From contig JASPKZ010007249.1 of the NCBI GenBank assembly GCA_030220185.1, forward strand, positions 1,674,001 to 1,738,000: 64,000 nucleotides of DNA, written 5' to 3'. A model generated the notes under the pieces. That model was given only the letters and a program-made list of their open reading frames with translations. It had not been told where the DNA came from and ran no database searches. Positions 25,298 through 37,700 of the stretch are shown here, one piece after another. The position numbers and the translations under genes are program-made. The first letter of the stretch is position 1. Each line of letters opens with the position of its first letter. The DNA comes from Diploptera punctata (Eukaryota; Arthropoda; Insecta; Blattodea; Blaberidae).

Positions 25298-25720
25298 ATT
25301 GAGTTGGTGTTTACTTCATGAAAATCCATACATATTAATTAAATAAAAATAAAATGTAGTTTTATTTGATTTTCATATTTATTATATAATTCAGTGACAG
25401 CTGTTTCGGTGCACTGTACCTTCTTTAGACATGTTAACAAATTATGAATTGTGTTCCAACTGATCTAAGCAACAATACAACAATATTTATTTAAATTTTT
25501 AAAATTGAGAAATTCTCAACTTGATTTGAATGAATCCCCTTTGTTAAATTAAAAAATTTAAATAAATATTGTTGTATTGTTGCTTAGATCAGTTGGAACA
25601 CAAATGATAATTTGTTAACATGTCTGAAGAAGGTACAGTGTACCGAAACAGCTGTCATTGAATTATATAATAAATATGAAAATCAAATAAAACTACATTT
25701 TATTTTTATTTAATTAACAT
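25298..25720. mobile_element. Fold-back element B, about 170-bp arms
   Basis: The arms at about 25335-25503 and 25549-25717 are near-perfect inverted repeats starting TTAATTAAATAAAAATAAAA. Each arm includes a motif with CTGAAGA, helix GGTAC/GTACC, GAAAC and the palindrome ACAGCTGT followed by C. This fits a complete hammerhead-like core: 25396-25438 on the - strand (with CTAAAGA) and 25624-25656 on the + strand. A deletion derivative lies at 40566-40745. Confidence 0.8.
25624..25656 (+). ncRNA. Hammerhead-ribozyme-like motif (element B)
   Basis: CTGAAGA, a 5-bp helix GGTAC/GTACC with loop AGT, GAAA, then a CAG/CTG mini helix and TC at the expected cleavage position. Core nucleotides match the hammerhead consensus. 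One extra A sits before helix II, and helix I pairing to the flanks is weak, so activity is uncertain. Confidence 0.5.
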
Positions 25721-25739
25721 TCAGTAGTAATTATATTAA

Positions 25740-26440
25740 TATAATTATTTCAAGGTTTTCAGTGGTAGATGATATGTAATGTTTTAATTGCATTTAAGGT
25801 TGAAAATGAATTTATAACTGTTTTGTTTGGATTGAATAAGAGGCCACAAGCATGTGTGTCATTTCTTATCTTCTGTTTATTTTAATCAAAAGTAAAGCAA
25901 TATTTTCTTGCACTGAAAACTAATGCATACATAGTGTGTTTGAGCATGTGCACATTTGGTGTCTTGTTAATAAAGAACTAACTTAATAGTGGATTGCAGA
26001 TACAGTTAAACTACAACTGAGGTTCCTCATCCTCCAGTTTTTTATTGTCTTATTAGGACTATAAAATATTATGGTTTAGACTTTATTTCTGCAATCCACT
26101 CAATGCATTTTCCTCATCACTAGACTTTTTTTTTTAAGTAAGTGGCTTTTCAAAAATATTTGAAATGAAAACACTTCTGTTCTTGCAACTTCACATTTTA
26201 GAATTTTTATAAATGACTTTTGTTTTTGCTATTTCTTTACAATAATTTTTTTTAAATTTCTTGCTTTGCACTGAATGTTTATTTTTATGCATGCATTCTG
26301 ATATCTTGGAACAGATAGTACTTACTGCAAAGTGGGTGAGTGTGACAATCAGATGTTTTAATTTTTATATTGCAAAGCTATGTATATTTATAGACTTCTT
26401 AGTAATGGAAGACATAATAAAGATTATGTTGGATAAATCT
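25740..26440. other. No recognised gene
   Basis: AT-rich non-coding sequence with old repeat-like stretches but nothing assignable. Confidence 0.35.
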
Positions 26441-26650
26441 TATTTCAAGAGGAAAATTATATGTTCAGACTGGGGCTTGAATCCAGGACCTTTGGCTTTC
26501 TAGGCCAGTACTCTACCAACTGAGCTACCTGTTCCAATCTAAATGCAAATCTTTCTCTTATATATGCTGGGTTGAAGCCGCAGTCTGAGTGTATAATTTT
26601 TCTCTTCAAATATGATTTATCCATCATTGAGATGTATGAAATGAATAATA
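26420..26650 (-). mobile_element. tRNA-like repeat (SINE family T)
   Basis: On the - strand GGTAGCTCAGTTGGTAGAGT, an anticodon-type stem-loop (loop CTAGAAA) and GGATTCAAGCCCC form a tRNA-like cloverleaf at about 26463-26531. It is bordered by the family flanks (AATTTTTCTCTTCAAATATG, ATTTATCCATCATTGAGATG). It lacks the long variable arm that a real tRNA-Ser with this loop would need. Confidence 0.6.
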
Positions 26651-26659
26651 AAAACATTG

Positions 26660-26700
26660 AAATATTGTTATTAAGAAGAACCTCATAATGTTCCTATTGT
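26660..26700. mobile_element. PLE-type conserved tail, solo
   Basis: AACCTCATAATGTTCCTATT then GTAATTTCACAA: the tail of the fold-back families, without arms. Confidence 0.45.
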
Positions 26701-27154
26701 AATTTCACAATAGAAGACATGTTTCTCTTCATATTCTTTTGTTGGTCTTTTTAGATCTAAAAGCTCAAATTATAAATTATATTTAAATAAAATGTAACCC
26801 ATAATTTGAAGTGGCCATGTTTTTTAGGTATCTCCAAATTAGGTTGATAGAGAATTAACATAATACCAAAAATAATGAATACTGTTAAAGTATAGAAAAA
26901 AGTCAACCAGAATAGAAAGATAAATACATATTAAAATACCATTAAAAGCTCCACATGTCTTTGAAAGGGAATGTAAAAAAAGGTAAATCAAACAATCACA
27001 CCTTGAGAGGTGGAACTGATTTAATAAAACCTAACTTTAAACATTTACTGATTTAAAACAAGTCAGTAAGAATATTGATGGTGGGAAATGAAAACCTCAT
27101 AACTCCATTTTGGTAAATTTTACAGGAGAAACAAATAACTTTTAAATAATTATG

Positions 27155-27650
27155 AAAATTGATAAGCAATAGTTCCCACGAATTTTACTTCAGAATACAA
27201 ATCAAATTATTAAAACTAAATAAGTTTAATTATATAACAGGTACACTAAAAAGAACTTTGAAAAATAAAGCCAGGAAAAACTCTATAATGAAATTATACA
27301 AGACAATGACAATTCCTATTATTACTTATGGATCCGAAACATGGACAGTGACAACACAACAATCTGCCAGAATACAAGCTGCTGAAATGAAATTCCTCAG
27401 ACCAATAGCAGGATATCAAAAGAACAGACAAAAAAACACAACTCAGAAATAAGACAACTAAAAGTAGAGGAATTAAACATAACAATAGTAAAATACAGAA
27501 CAAACTGGAAAGAACACTTAGCAAGGATGGCTGAGAATAGAATACCAAAAGCAGTATACAACTATTCACCACGAGGTAGAAGAAGTTGGGGAAGACCTAA
27601 GAAAAGATGGAAACTGCAGCAATTTGGATCCAGAACAGGCTATTAAATAA
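27155..27650 (+). pseudogene. Non-LTR retrotransposon C-terminal region (family L1c)
   Basis: The frame reads GTLKRTLKNKARKNSIMKLY, IPIITYGSETWTVTTQQSAR and AAEMKFLRPIAGYQKNRQK. After a frameshift come NWKEHLARMAENRIPKAVYN and PRGRRSWGRPKKRW. The YGSETW and GRR-x-GRPKKRW motifs are those of the region after the RT domain. Confidence 0.75.
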
Positions 27651-28079
27651 GGCTAAACTATGACGAAGCAGAAGTTATTAATAAATTTGAAGTCCATGTT
27701 CTCAACGGGTTATGCATCACGTATTTCTGTGCTGGCTGCTGGAGTTATGTGGTTTTCAATGACTAATGGAGTTATGAGGTTTTCATTGCCTATCTAGCTT
27801 GTTTAAGTGAATACCAGTACTTCATTCATTACATGTAAATACTCTTTATGGATGTGTTATCACTCATCATCAATATGGTTTTGTAACCACATAGCCTAAT
27901 AATTCACCGTTATTAATTTTTTCTGCCAATTTTAGTTCTGCTAAAATAGTGTATTTTTTAAGAGAATTTGTGCATGAATTAACATTTATCATAGAAAGGA
28001 CCTTTTCTTTGTATAGAAAGTAAGTTATATTATTTAGATGATTTTTATTATCCTATTTGAGGAACCTTGTATAATATTA

Positions 28080-29190
28080 AAATTCATCGGAGAACATTTT
28101 GTTTAAACAACTCACCTCATAGAATTCATGCTTCCATGATATTGCGATAAACACATTCGTGTTCATCTTCAGCCATAACTCTGACTGACGAAATTCTTCG
28201 GCCGTCAACTATTCTATTGTCGCCATCTTCAGTGCTGCCATCTATGGTTGAATTTATGAACTTCGAAATCAAAGTAATTTCGTTAGGGATATCAAAATTC
28301 ATTGATCTATTTTTGTTTTTCTGAATGTATATTTTTTTTCCCAAACTGTCAATTACAAAGGTTTCTCTACTTGTTTTAAAAGTTTAGCTTCTCTTCCAAT
28401 TTTATGTTCTAATAAACTATGTGCAGCAATTGCAGATTTTTCAATTTCACAATTTTTAATATTTCTGAAATGTTCTTTTGTCCGAATTTCCAAATCCCTT
28501 TTTGTTTTTCCTATATAAACTTTACTGCAATCTTCACAACTTATTTGATAAATTCCAGATTTCTTACTGTCTGGAACATTGACTTTTTTATTGGTACTTA
28601 GAAGATTACCCAGACTAAATTTATTTATTGGTGCCAAAGAAATGTTGTATTTGTCAAAAAAAATTTTGAAATTTTCTATGCATTTCAGGATGGTAAGTAA
28701 TTTTCTTGTATTTTTTCTTTTCTTTGCAATTTTGTAGAGTAGTATATTCATTAAGTCTTTTTTTGTGTTTGAATTTCTTCAACTTATTATAATTAATTCT
28801 TTACCAAACCATTTAATCTAGCAGTGTTTAAGATATGTTTAAACTCTTTGTTGAAATTTTCTTCGTTTAATGGTACATTTGTCACTCTGTAAATTAAGCT
28901 ATTGAATATTTCATGCTTATGAGCGATGTGATTGAAGCCTGATGATTTAATGTAATTATCTGTATGAGTTCCTTTCCTAAATATATCAAATTCAATTTTC
29001 AGTGTTTGATCATTCCTAATTATACATAAATCCAAAAAAGGAATTTTGTTTTCTTTTTCTAATTCAACGGTAAACTTTACTGATTCATCCTGAAGGTTCA
29101 ATAATTTAAGAGCATCTTCAATATCTTTGGAATTTATTATTGCAAAAATATCATCTACGTATCTGAACCAAGTCTTAAACATCTTGTATA
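28080..29190 (-). mobile_element. Penelope-like element (PLE), 5'-truncated, with RT and GIY-YIG coding
   Basis: Three - strand frames lie end to end. 29182-28793 starts in the RT palm (FRYVDDIFAIINSKD, catalytic YVDD) and continues with IPFLDLCIIRNDQTLKIEFD. 28751-28353 carries the GIY-YIG endonuclease (SGIYQISCEDCSKVYIGKTK, then REIRTKEH-like RDLEIRTKEHFRN) with a preceding Cys pair. 28344-28126 is the C-terminal tail (KKIYIQKNKNRSMNFDIPNE). The YVDD plus GIY-YIG order is diagnostic for EN+ PLEs. The copy lacks the RT N-terminus and has frame breaks at about 28770 and 28350. It ends at about 28110 with CTATGAGGTGAG on the - strand. Confidence 0.9.
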
Positions 29191-29199
29191 ATATGTTTA

Positions 29200-29812
29200 T
29201 GTTTTATTTTTTTAAACTTTGTTAATATTTTTCTCTTTTATTAGAATAAGATTTCTGTGTTGGATAAGCCATTTTATATGTATTATTACATTATCAACTT
29301 CTGGGCTTTTACAAGAATTGCTGATTCACTGGCATTGTTAGCATAAATAAATCATTAGATTTGTCCAGTCTGGCTGGGGGTTCAGTATTATTAAACCATC
29401 TTGATGTTGTGATGGCTTTTCCATAGAATTTGAAAAATGTGTTGGTTCCTTCCCAAAAATTAATAGAAGTTATCTGGAGAATTAAAAAATTTAATCATCA
29501 GGAACAGGATATTGAACTACTGTTTTGTTTTATTGGTTTATAATTTTCTTCTTAAAAACTATTATTCAATTTTTTATAAACCAAGTTTATTTACAATTAA
29601 ACTGAAAATAAGTTTTTATCAATGTCAGACAGTTCAAAATATTCACTAGTCCTTGAGAACAGTTAAATGAATAATGGGTACTTTTTGGGAATAAAAGCGA
29701 CCCATGTATTAGGATCCATTTCTATTTTAAGCTGTAAACCCAGATGGTCTTTATATTGGTTACCCCCATGGGCTTTCATGCATCTGTGTGCTATTTTTTT
29801 TTATTTTTCAAA

Positions 29813-29863
<51 letters not shown>

Positions 29864-30500
29864 ATGAGTATAAAGGTATCCATGAAGGTACATGATAAAC
29901 TAATAAATTAAAAAATAATATTTTAGCATAATTGGAGGTTATGCTGTGCAGGCATATTCTTTTTTTTTCGTGAAAGAAGTCATGAACATCGAAAATCCTT
30001 GATCCAGTTCTACATAAATGGGTTTCAAAACCACATAATTTGGCGATGTCATTAATGTTAATTTATGTGAAAATGCTCCTATTTTTTTCATTTCATGCTT
30101 TTTTTATGGATGTTTTAACATGTAGATCATATCATGTCTAGGATCTTTAGGTGTTGTATCCAATAGGCTTTTATTTCATTGATTTAACTTAATCTTATTT
30201 GTCATCTGAATTATCTTTTAATTTATGTGTCTGTTTGATTCTGTCCATAAACTGATCATATATGATTAATGTACTTTTGAGTTTAGTCAGTGGTTGAAGT
30301 TAACATTTAGTTAAAAGATTTGTTTTGAGGAAGGAAGTCAACCTACTGTTATTACTGTTTATAAAATTGCAGGTTTTTTATTGCTGTAATGACAAAAGAG
30401 AATTTTTTTCTCTCCTTAAGGGGACTGTTTTGCCATTGCCTCCACAATTGAGACAATTTCTAAAAATTCATATTGATAATTGTCCTTTTATCAGTATTAT
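29200..30500. other. No recognised gene
   Basis: AT-rich sequence. An (ATT)n microsatellite occupies about 29814-29863. Confidence 0.4.
29814..29863. repeat. (ATT)n microsatellite
   Basis: Sixteen or so uninterrupted TTA units. Confidence 0.9.
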
Positions 30501-30507
30501 TTGGTAC

Positions 30508-31136
30508 AATTCTATGGTGCAGTATAATGGGCGTCCCGCGCCGTAGCCGAGCGGTTAAGGTAGGAAGCCTTGGCACAGAGCTACGGGACTTGCGCTGGTT
30601 CGAGTCTCCATGGGGGAAGAAATTTTCTCATGGTATTTCGGCCAGTATGGGACCGGTGCCCACCCAGCATCGTGAGGCAATTGGGTAGCTACAATAAGTA
30701 GCGGCTCCAGGTTGAGGAAACCAGCTATAACGGCTGGGGGACTCGACATGCTGACCACATGTCACCCCTACACTGGCCGTTGATCATCTACCTCTGTGAT
30801 TGACACATGTAGATGTGAGGCCAGCAGCCGGCTGGTAGGCTAAGGGCCTTGTAGGCCTGTCGCGCCAGGAGGAGAGTATAATGGGCTTAAGTAAAAAAAC
30901 TAAACTTTTCAGAACAAGCAAATTAAACTTCAAGCTGATCTCGAAAATAAAAAAAAAATAAAGAAAAGTATGTTCATCTAGATATTGTATGTTTTGGAAT
31001 ATAAGAATAAATATTCTAAAACACAGAATATATAGTCGAACATACGTTTTATTATAGATCACTTGAAGTTTATTCTGCTTCTCCTGAAAAGTTTGATTTC
31101 TTGACTTAAGCCTATTGTACTGCGCACCATAGAATT
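30508..31136. mobile_element. Inverted-repeat (TIR/fold-back) element interrupted by a SINE
   Basis: The left arm begins AATTCTATGGTGCAGTATAA. After the SINE it resumes as GGGCTTAAGTAAAAAAACTA...AAACTTCAAG. The right arm is its complement, ending TGCGCACCATAGAATT at 31136. Arms are about 90 bp without the SINE and about 85% alike. No transposase is present, so it is a non-autonomous element. Confidence 0.7.
30533..30874 (+). mobile_element. tRNA-derived SINE, second full copy, nested
   Basis: Same family as 12661-12977 (box A TAGCCGAGCGGTTAAGG, box B GGTTCGAGTCTCC, 3' end CTGTCGCGCCAGGAGG). It is flanked by the 12-bp direct repeat AGTATAATGGGC at 30521-30532 and 30875-30886, which places its insertion after the host inverted-repeat element was already there. 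It has about 25 bp extra in the anticodon-arm region compared with the first copy. Confidence 0.85.
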
Positions 31137-31139
31137 TTA

Positions 31140-31600
31140 AGGTTGAAATGACTTGCAGAATTGAACAGACCCTGAATGTGATAGATCAAATAGTATCCAA
31201 ACTGTTTCTCCATGGATCCCCAGGAATCCGTCAATAATTCTCAGGAAGGTCCATGCCCCTCATGTATGTTCAAATAAATAATATATTTACAGTTTTCTTT
31301 GGTGCAGCTATGCAATTCCATATGATACTATACTGGATGAAAGTAATATATTTGCAAGTGTTGGTAACTTATACATAGTAAATACACAACATCCATTTAA
31401 AAGTCAATAAATTCAGAAGCTTATTATTGAAGAAATTATTTGAGAATTCTTAAATTTGTTTTCAAGTCCAAAGGAATTGTGATGAAAAAAGTTTGAGAAA
31501 TATTGTGATGATTATTACAATGATTATGATAGAAGGAACGTTAATGTAGTAATTGTACTTAATTTTGTTGTATTGCAAACTTAATTAAATTATTTTGTTT
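31140..31600. other. Sequence upstream of the first visible Moesin exon
   Basis: Non-coding, presumably intron. T-rich before the acceptor; nothing else recognised. Confidence 0.5.
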
Positions 31601-31603
31601 CAG

Positions 31604-31726
31604 GTGATGAGCCAAGATGTCAAGAAGGAGAACCCTCTTCAATTCAAGTTCCGTGCCAAATTCTATCCTGAGGATGTAGCTGAAGAACTTATTCAGGACA
31701 TCACATTACGCCTTTTCTACTTGCAG
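31604..31726 (+). CDS. Moe: Moesin exon a: end of FERM lobe F1 into F2
   Basis: This exon encodes 41 residues starting [20 protein letters not shown] and ending in RLFYLQ. The acceptor is a T-rich tract ending in CAG at 31601-31603, and the donor is GTAAAT at 31727. It is phase 0 at both ends. The [11 protein letters not shown] stretch is a hallmark of ERM proteins at the F1/F2 junction. It starts with a valine that matches an internal position of the family, so at least one coding exon lies upstream. The following intron is about 7.0 kb and full of repeats. Confidence 0.96.
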
Positions 31727-34700
31727 GTAAATTTTTTCTTATTCCTCTTTTAAATGTAAATTTTACTGACAATCTCTAACAATTCATACCAAATTATCCT
31801 ATTTTGTTTTTCCAGTATGTTACATATTTTGAAAATTGATGCATAATATTGCCATTTCATGTATTTTTTTATTACATTATATAAAACCAAGTTTTATTTT
31901 TTAAATTTAAATTAATGTTGGAAGTCATGACTGAAGAGGGTCAAGATATTGTCTAAAACCATCGGTATCAAAGAAATTTGAAAATGTATGAGGTGGGTCG
32001 TTAAAAAATATGTTCTTCACTCACTATTAATAAAAAACTAAGTTTATTGAGTCCCATCCTGTAATCAAATGGTATAAGCAATTTAACCCATTATGGGACT
32101 AGTACTCATCCAACTTTATGAGCAATTTGTTTAGGTATAGGAAATAGCAGCTTCAGATAGAGAAAATCAGTTATAATGGCTGGGGACTCTATATGCTGAC
32201 TGTGTCACTCCTATGTTGGGTGGATGATTGTTCACTGATTGTCACACCATGGAGTTTGTTTATTTAAAAAGTTTGAATTGCTTATTTCTTCATTCTTTTT
32301 ATGTAATAGCTGAATAACATAGTGGAATTAATTAAATTTGCAGTGGGAGGAAGCACTATGAGGTATTTATATTAATAAATGAGTTGGAGAAAATGTTTAA
32401 CATCTCACCTCACAAAGTTCCGTGTCTTCACGATACCGTTTTCAAAAGTATAGTATTACTTCCATCTTCAGTCAAATTCCAACTGTTGATGTTAACGAAG
32501 GAATTTCAACAGTTGGAATTTGACTGAAGTTGGAAGTAATACTATACATTTCTTCATTAACATCAATAGTTGGAATTTGACTGAAGATGGAAATAATACT
32601 ATACTTTTGAAACCGTTATCGTGAAGACATGGAACTTTGTGAGGTGAGATGTTTAAACATTTTCTCCAACTCATTTATTAACATAGTGGAAATTACCTTC
32701 ATTTTCAGCTTAATCAGTTACAATCAGATCATCTACTTTGACTTTCTCTATCAACCAAGCTTATATCAAAAGTAATGACAGTATGATAACATCCTCAACT
32801 TCAGTTCAATGCTTTCATAGAAACATATTATAATACAATGTTGTTTACATTATATTACAGACGAGAAACAGATTTGCATAATTGTTTGGGCAAAATATGC
32901 TAAAATTTTTTTCCATTAATGCAGTTTAACCTCTTATCTCATAGGTACTTTTACGTGCCACATGCCAACCGGGCCTTGCAGTGACACAGTCTGTCAGGAG
33001 AGGGATTTTAACAATGGATCACATACATACTTTTTTGACCACACAAGGACATGGAGGCCTTGCCTGAATGAGTGATCAGCTCAATTCAAGGCGTCCGAGA
33101 CAACACAACATTAAGACGAAACATACCATTCACACACACATTCATACTATGCATGATGAATATGATTATGATGGCTAGATGATGTTCCCATTTGGGTCTT
33201 AAAGCTTCTTGATATTTGTCTTACAGGTGAGGAAAAACCCTGAAAAAACCTTCACCCAGATAACTTGTCCCAATTGGAGATTGAATCCGGGCCTGCTGTA
33301 AATAGCAACGATGCCACCCTAGACCATAGCAGTGGACATAATTTTATTTAAAAGAGTATCAATTTGAAAATTTACTTCTTAAGCCCTTGGGACAATAAAT
33401 AAATTTAAAAAGAAAGTAACTTCAGTGAAAGAGGAGAATGTGCACTGGAATGTCCACAGTTATAGGCTACCATATGTTGAGAAACAAATAAAAATTTTGT
33501 TTTGTATTGAAAAGCAATATATATATATATATATATATACACACAGGGTGTTCATAAATTAGACCGACAAACTTTGATAGCAGATAGTTAACCTTCATTG
33601 AAGCATATTTTGTTAATGAACCTATAGGCTATGATGCTTTGTTTCAGTGCAAGAGGGGTCTTGGAGGAAGGGATGGAAGGAAGTATGCATGTGCAAATAT
33701 GAAGTCATTCTGTGTCACATAATTCTGTGTTTTAATCCAAATACTTCACACCCAAGCAGAAACGAAACACATTTAATTCTTAAAAAAAAATCACTCCAAT
33801 GTTGCATTATCAGGAAGGATCTAGGTGCTGGAACACATGTCCATTGATATTCAGACAAACATGTATCAATGTGCCATACTTTGTAATATCTTTCCAAAAA
33901 TGCCAGAGGTTTCCCTTATTTCAGCTGCTACGCTGACAATGTGTGCTTCAAGATCTTTTTCAGAGACGATATCGATTTCATAAACCATTGCCTTCGTGGA
34001 GCCCCACAAAAAGAAATCTAGGCAGATCAGGTCAGGTGAGCATGCCAGCCAGGCAGTGGGCCCACCTCTACCTATCCAACAGATCATACCAATGGATGTA
34101 AACCAACTTGCTGTAATAGGTTCTGAATGCTACTGAGCTCCAGAAGTAAACAATCCAAGCGATAGTAGTAATGACAAACCCCTCTTGGACTGAAAGGAGT
34201 GTTTATCCGTTTTCTTCAATCCCTTCCCGTAAGATTCCTCTAGCCTTGAAATGAAGCGTTTCAGTCCATAGGTTCCTTAAGAAAATATGCTTCAATGAAG
34301 GTTATCTATCTGATCCCAAACTTTCTCGGTCTAATTTAGAAACACTCTGTATATGTATAAATGAAAGGGAAGATCATTAACATATCATACAAATTTTTAA
34401 AAAATTATATCCTCTCAAGGTATTGCATATTTGGGTCATTTTTTCTTGTTAGCAAATTTCAAAGGAAAGGAGCAAAGGTTGTACTCATGAAAAAAAAATG
34501 AAATTTTTTTACAAACTTTCACCAATACTACCTACTAAAAGTCGAAAATGACCATGACAAAATTGATGTATTGTGATATGCATTGTTGGGCTGGCTTTTG
34601 AATTTCACAGGATTTTATCTTGTACAGTAGAGAAGGATTCGTGAGCTGTTGACTCACAAATCGAAAAGCCTGAAGTGAATGTTCAACTTGTGTCGTTCCC

Positions 34701-37700
34701 TCCTCTCCTCATAAGTACTTATATTTTCTCAGTAGACATCTCAAGAGTCTGATTTTTCTACAATTGGTAAAATCTGATCATTAGGAATGGGAGCTTTTCT
34801 GGAAGCTAAATTTAAAATCCCTCTAGTGGCCACTATGTTTGTTTTCTCACCAACAAAATTGGATATATGTGGTTTTAATTAACAATATACCATAAACCAG
34901 GAAAATCAGACCATAAATTGAACTTGCTGAGGAATTCATTTAGTTTGGTTAGTTCCTATCGACTTTTCTTCTTCTTCTTCTTCTTCTTCCTTCCAAGTAT
35001 TAGGCCAAGCCTGTTACGTTCCTATAGAAAATTTTCCCTCCAGTGTTTGGGAAATTCTCGTATAAGACTTGAAAGCATAATAATAGTCCCTTCGATTGGT
35101 TGCTGGCCAAAGGAAGGCAAGTCCAGTGATGGGGCTGCCATCTTACAGCTCCTGGTCAGGCCTTTCTGGAGAAGAAAAGGAAATAAAGGAAAGAAAAAGT
35201 GGAAGAAAGGAAAGACTCCCTAGCCCTCGGATGCCCTAATAGCGTCGGGGTCGAAAAAACAAGTGTTAAACAAGAGAGGTTAGATAATAAAGTTAAAAGA
35301 GTGTAAAACACAAGTAAGTGGAAGAAATGTTTTGCTCAGCTTGGGCACCTTGTGGTCGCTATCCACATATTCCCTAGATGAGGACCCCTGAGGGGATCGA
35401 CTTTTCTTTAAAATTTAAATCCTCCCCCCCTAAAAAAAGCAAATTTGTTTTATTACCTGTTTAAGGAGTAAGTGCAGTTGTTGACGGAGGGCACTGCAGT
35501 CATGTTTATGCAGGAATAGAACACGTGACACTGCTATCTATGAGTGCAGAGGGGAATGGGACGTGGGACGCTGACAGTATACACTGCCTTATATAACGTC
35601 ATGTGTAGCAACAAACAGAGCTTCGTAATTCTTCCGCATGCAGAGATATTTTGAATGACTAATAATTATTATGAGTTAGGGTTTAACTCATAATAATTAA
35701 AAGAAACCTCATTATTAAGTTCCTAAAATAAGTAAACCTCATTGTTACTTCCTTCAAATATTAAACAAATTTGTTTTATCTGTATATAATGTAATTTTAT
35801 CTTAATAGCTAAATGTGATAATGTGTTTTATAATGCATGTTTATTTCTTTGGCACTTTCCTTGTAAATGACCATAAAGTGTGCCTTAAATGCCTTTTCTA
35901 AGAAATTAAAGTAAAACTAGTACATTATAGACTTTGAAATTAGTCTGCTGATAAAATATAGATCCTTATATTACTATTATAAGGAATGATATCATAAATG
36001 AACGTGAGCTTGTATCTGAGCATTAAAAGATTAAAAGCAGTAACCATTCAAAGCTTTTTGCCTTAATTACTTTTCATTAGTTCCTTGTTGGTTAGTATAA
36101 AACATAATTAAAGCTAATGTGTCTAATTATTTTGTGACCAAAGGTCAATTGAATTGACTTTTAATAGTTAGGTTCTTACAAGATAGCTTATTTGGAACAT
36201 TTTTTACTGTTCTTGCCATCTTCTCAAAGGTCAAACAATTGTGATATTTACTCATGATTTCTATATTTGGTTTATGGCATAGAGAAGAGAGAGGTCTGTC
36301 TGACTGAAAACTGGTTAGATTAAATATTAAATTGTGGTGAAATTATAGTGTTCCCATTCCTTAGTTTGACGTGAGCATACATTTTGAGTATTTCATTGTC
36401 ATTAACCCAAGTAATGTTATTTAGACTGTTTAGTCTTTTATATCTTATCTCATAAAAGTTGAGTTCTTTTAGGACATGTTTCAAAACAATTCTGTTTTAT
36501 CGTCAGCTTGTCCAGACTGACAAATACTCAATTTTTAGGTCAGTCTGGACAAGCTGATGTTAAAACAGAATTGTTTTAAAACATGTCCTAAAAGAAACTC
36601 AATTTCTATGAGGTAAGATGCAAAAGAGTCTTCTTATTCATTAAGAAGAACCTCATTATACTTCCTATTGTAATTTTATAATATTTAGACTGTTGTTTGG
36701 AACCATTAGATCTCCTTGTGCAGTAAGTTTGTTCATTTATTCAAAAGATGTCGTTAAATGTCAATTGTTGGCGGTCAAGAATAACAAAGTCAGTCTACAC
36801 ATTTTATCGACTTAAATGTTAACGTAATGAATGGGATGGATATTTATACATAAGTGATAGTATTTTTGTTTGTTTCCTTGGATAATATGCGAGATGAATA
36901 CCAATTCTTCTGTCTTCTAATACAAACCAATTTTCACAGTGAATACAAGTAATTATTACACTATTGATTCAAGACCACACACAATGTTTTAATTGTGTGA
37001 ACTATTTTGAAAAAATGCCACTTTCTTGTATTAACTTTGGAAAGATAGTCTCATCATTATTACAAATACGAAAGAAACTACCATTGGGACACAATGTACA
37101 CCTACTGGTCTCCTTATCAAATTTAGAATACAGAACAGTTGCATGAAGATAGATGCACTCACTCTATTAAAAAGTTTCACTTTTTATAAACAGTTTTAAA
37201 TTTTTCTTGTACAAAAAAAATAGTATTTGGTCACCATTTAGTATGTCATTAAGAAAGAATCATTCCCCAGTTTGTGTTTTTTGTATATTTGTTTGAAATG
37301 TTTTGCAGCTTTTGGAGGGTATTAGGGTTTGTTGACAAGTTCCTGGTTATTCTCTTTTCATTCTGCATATTTTCTCATTTTGCTGGGAAGAACAATTATG
37401 TTCAAGAATACTCTCAGTGATTCATTTTCCATTATCTGTGCTAACTGCAGCTCTGGGTGAGCCCTTCTTTCATCAAATTTGGGTCAAATGCTCTACTCAG
37501 CTTTTTTTCTTGATTAGGAGCATGTGTATGGAGAAATGTGGACTGGCTCTTTCACCACTTGCAGGTTATTGGTCTGTTATAAAGTAATTCCCTCCACAGA
37601 ATATTCTTTAGAATTACTTTTGAACAAACTTTAATTATGAAAGCTACAAATGAATTTATTTGGTTGGTGATACAATTTTTTCATTAAATTGGTGTGAATA

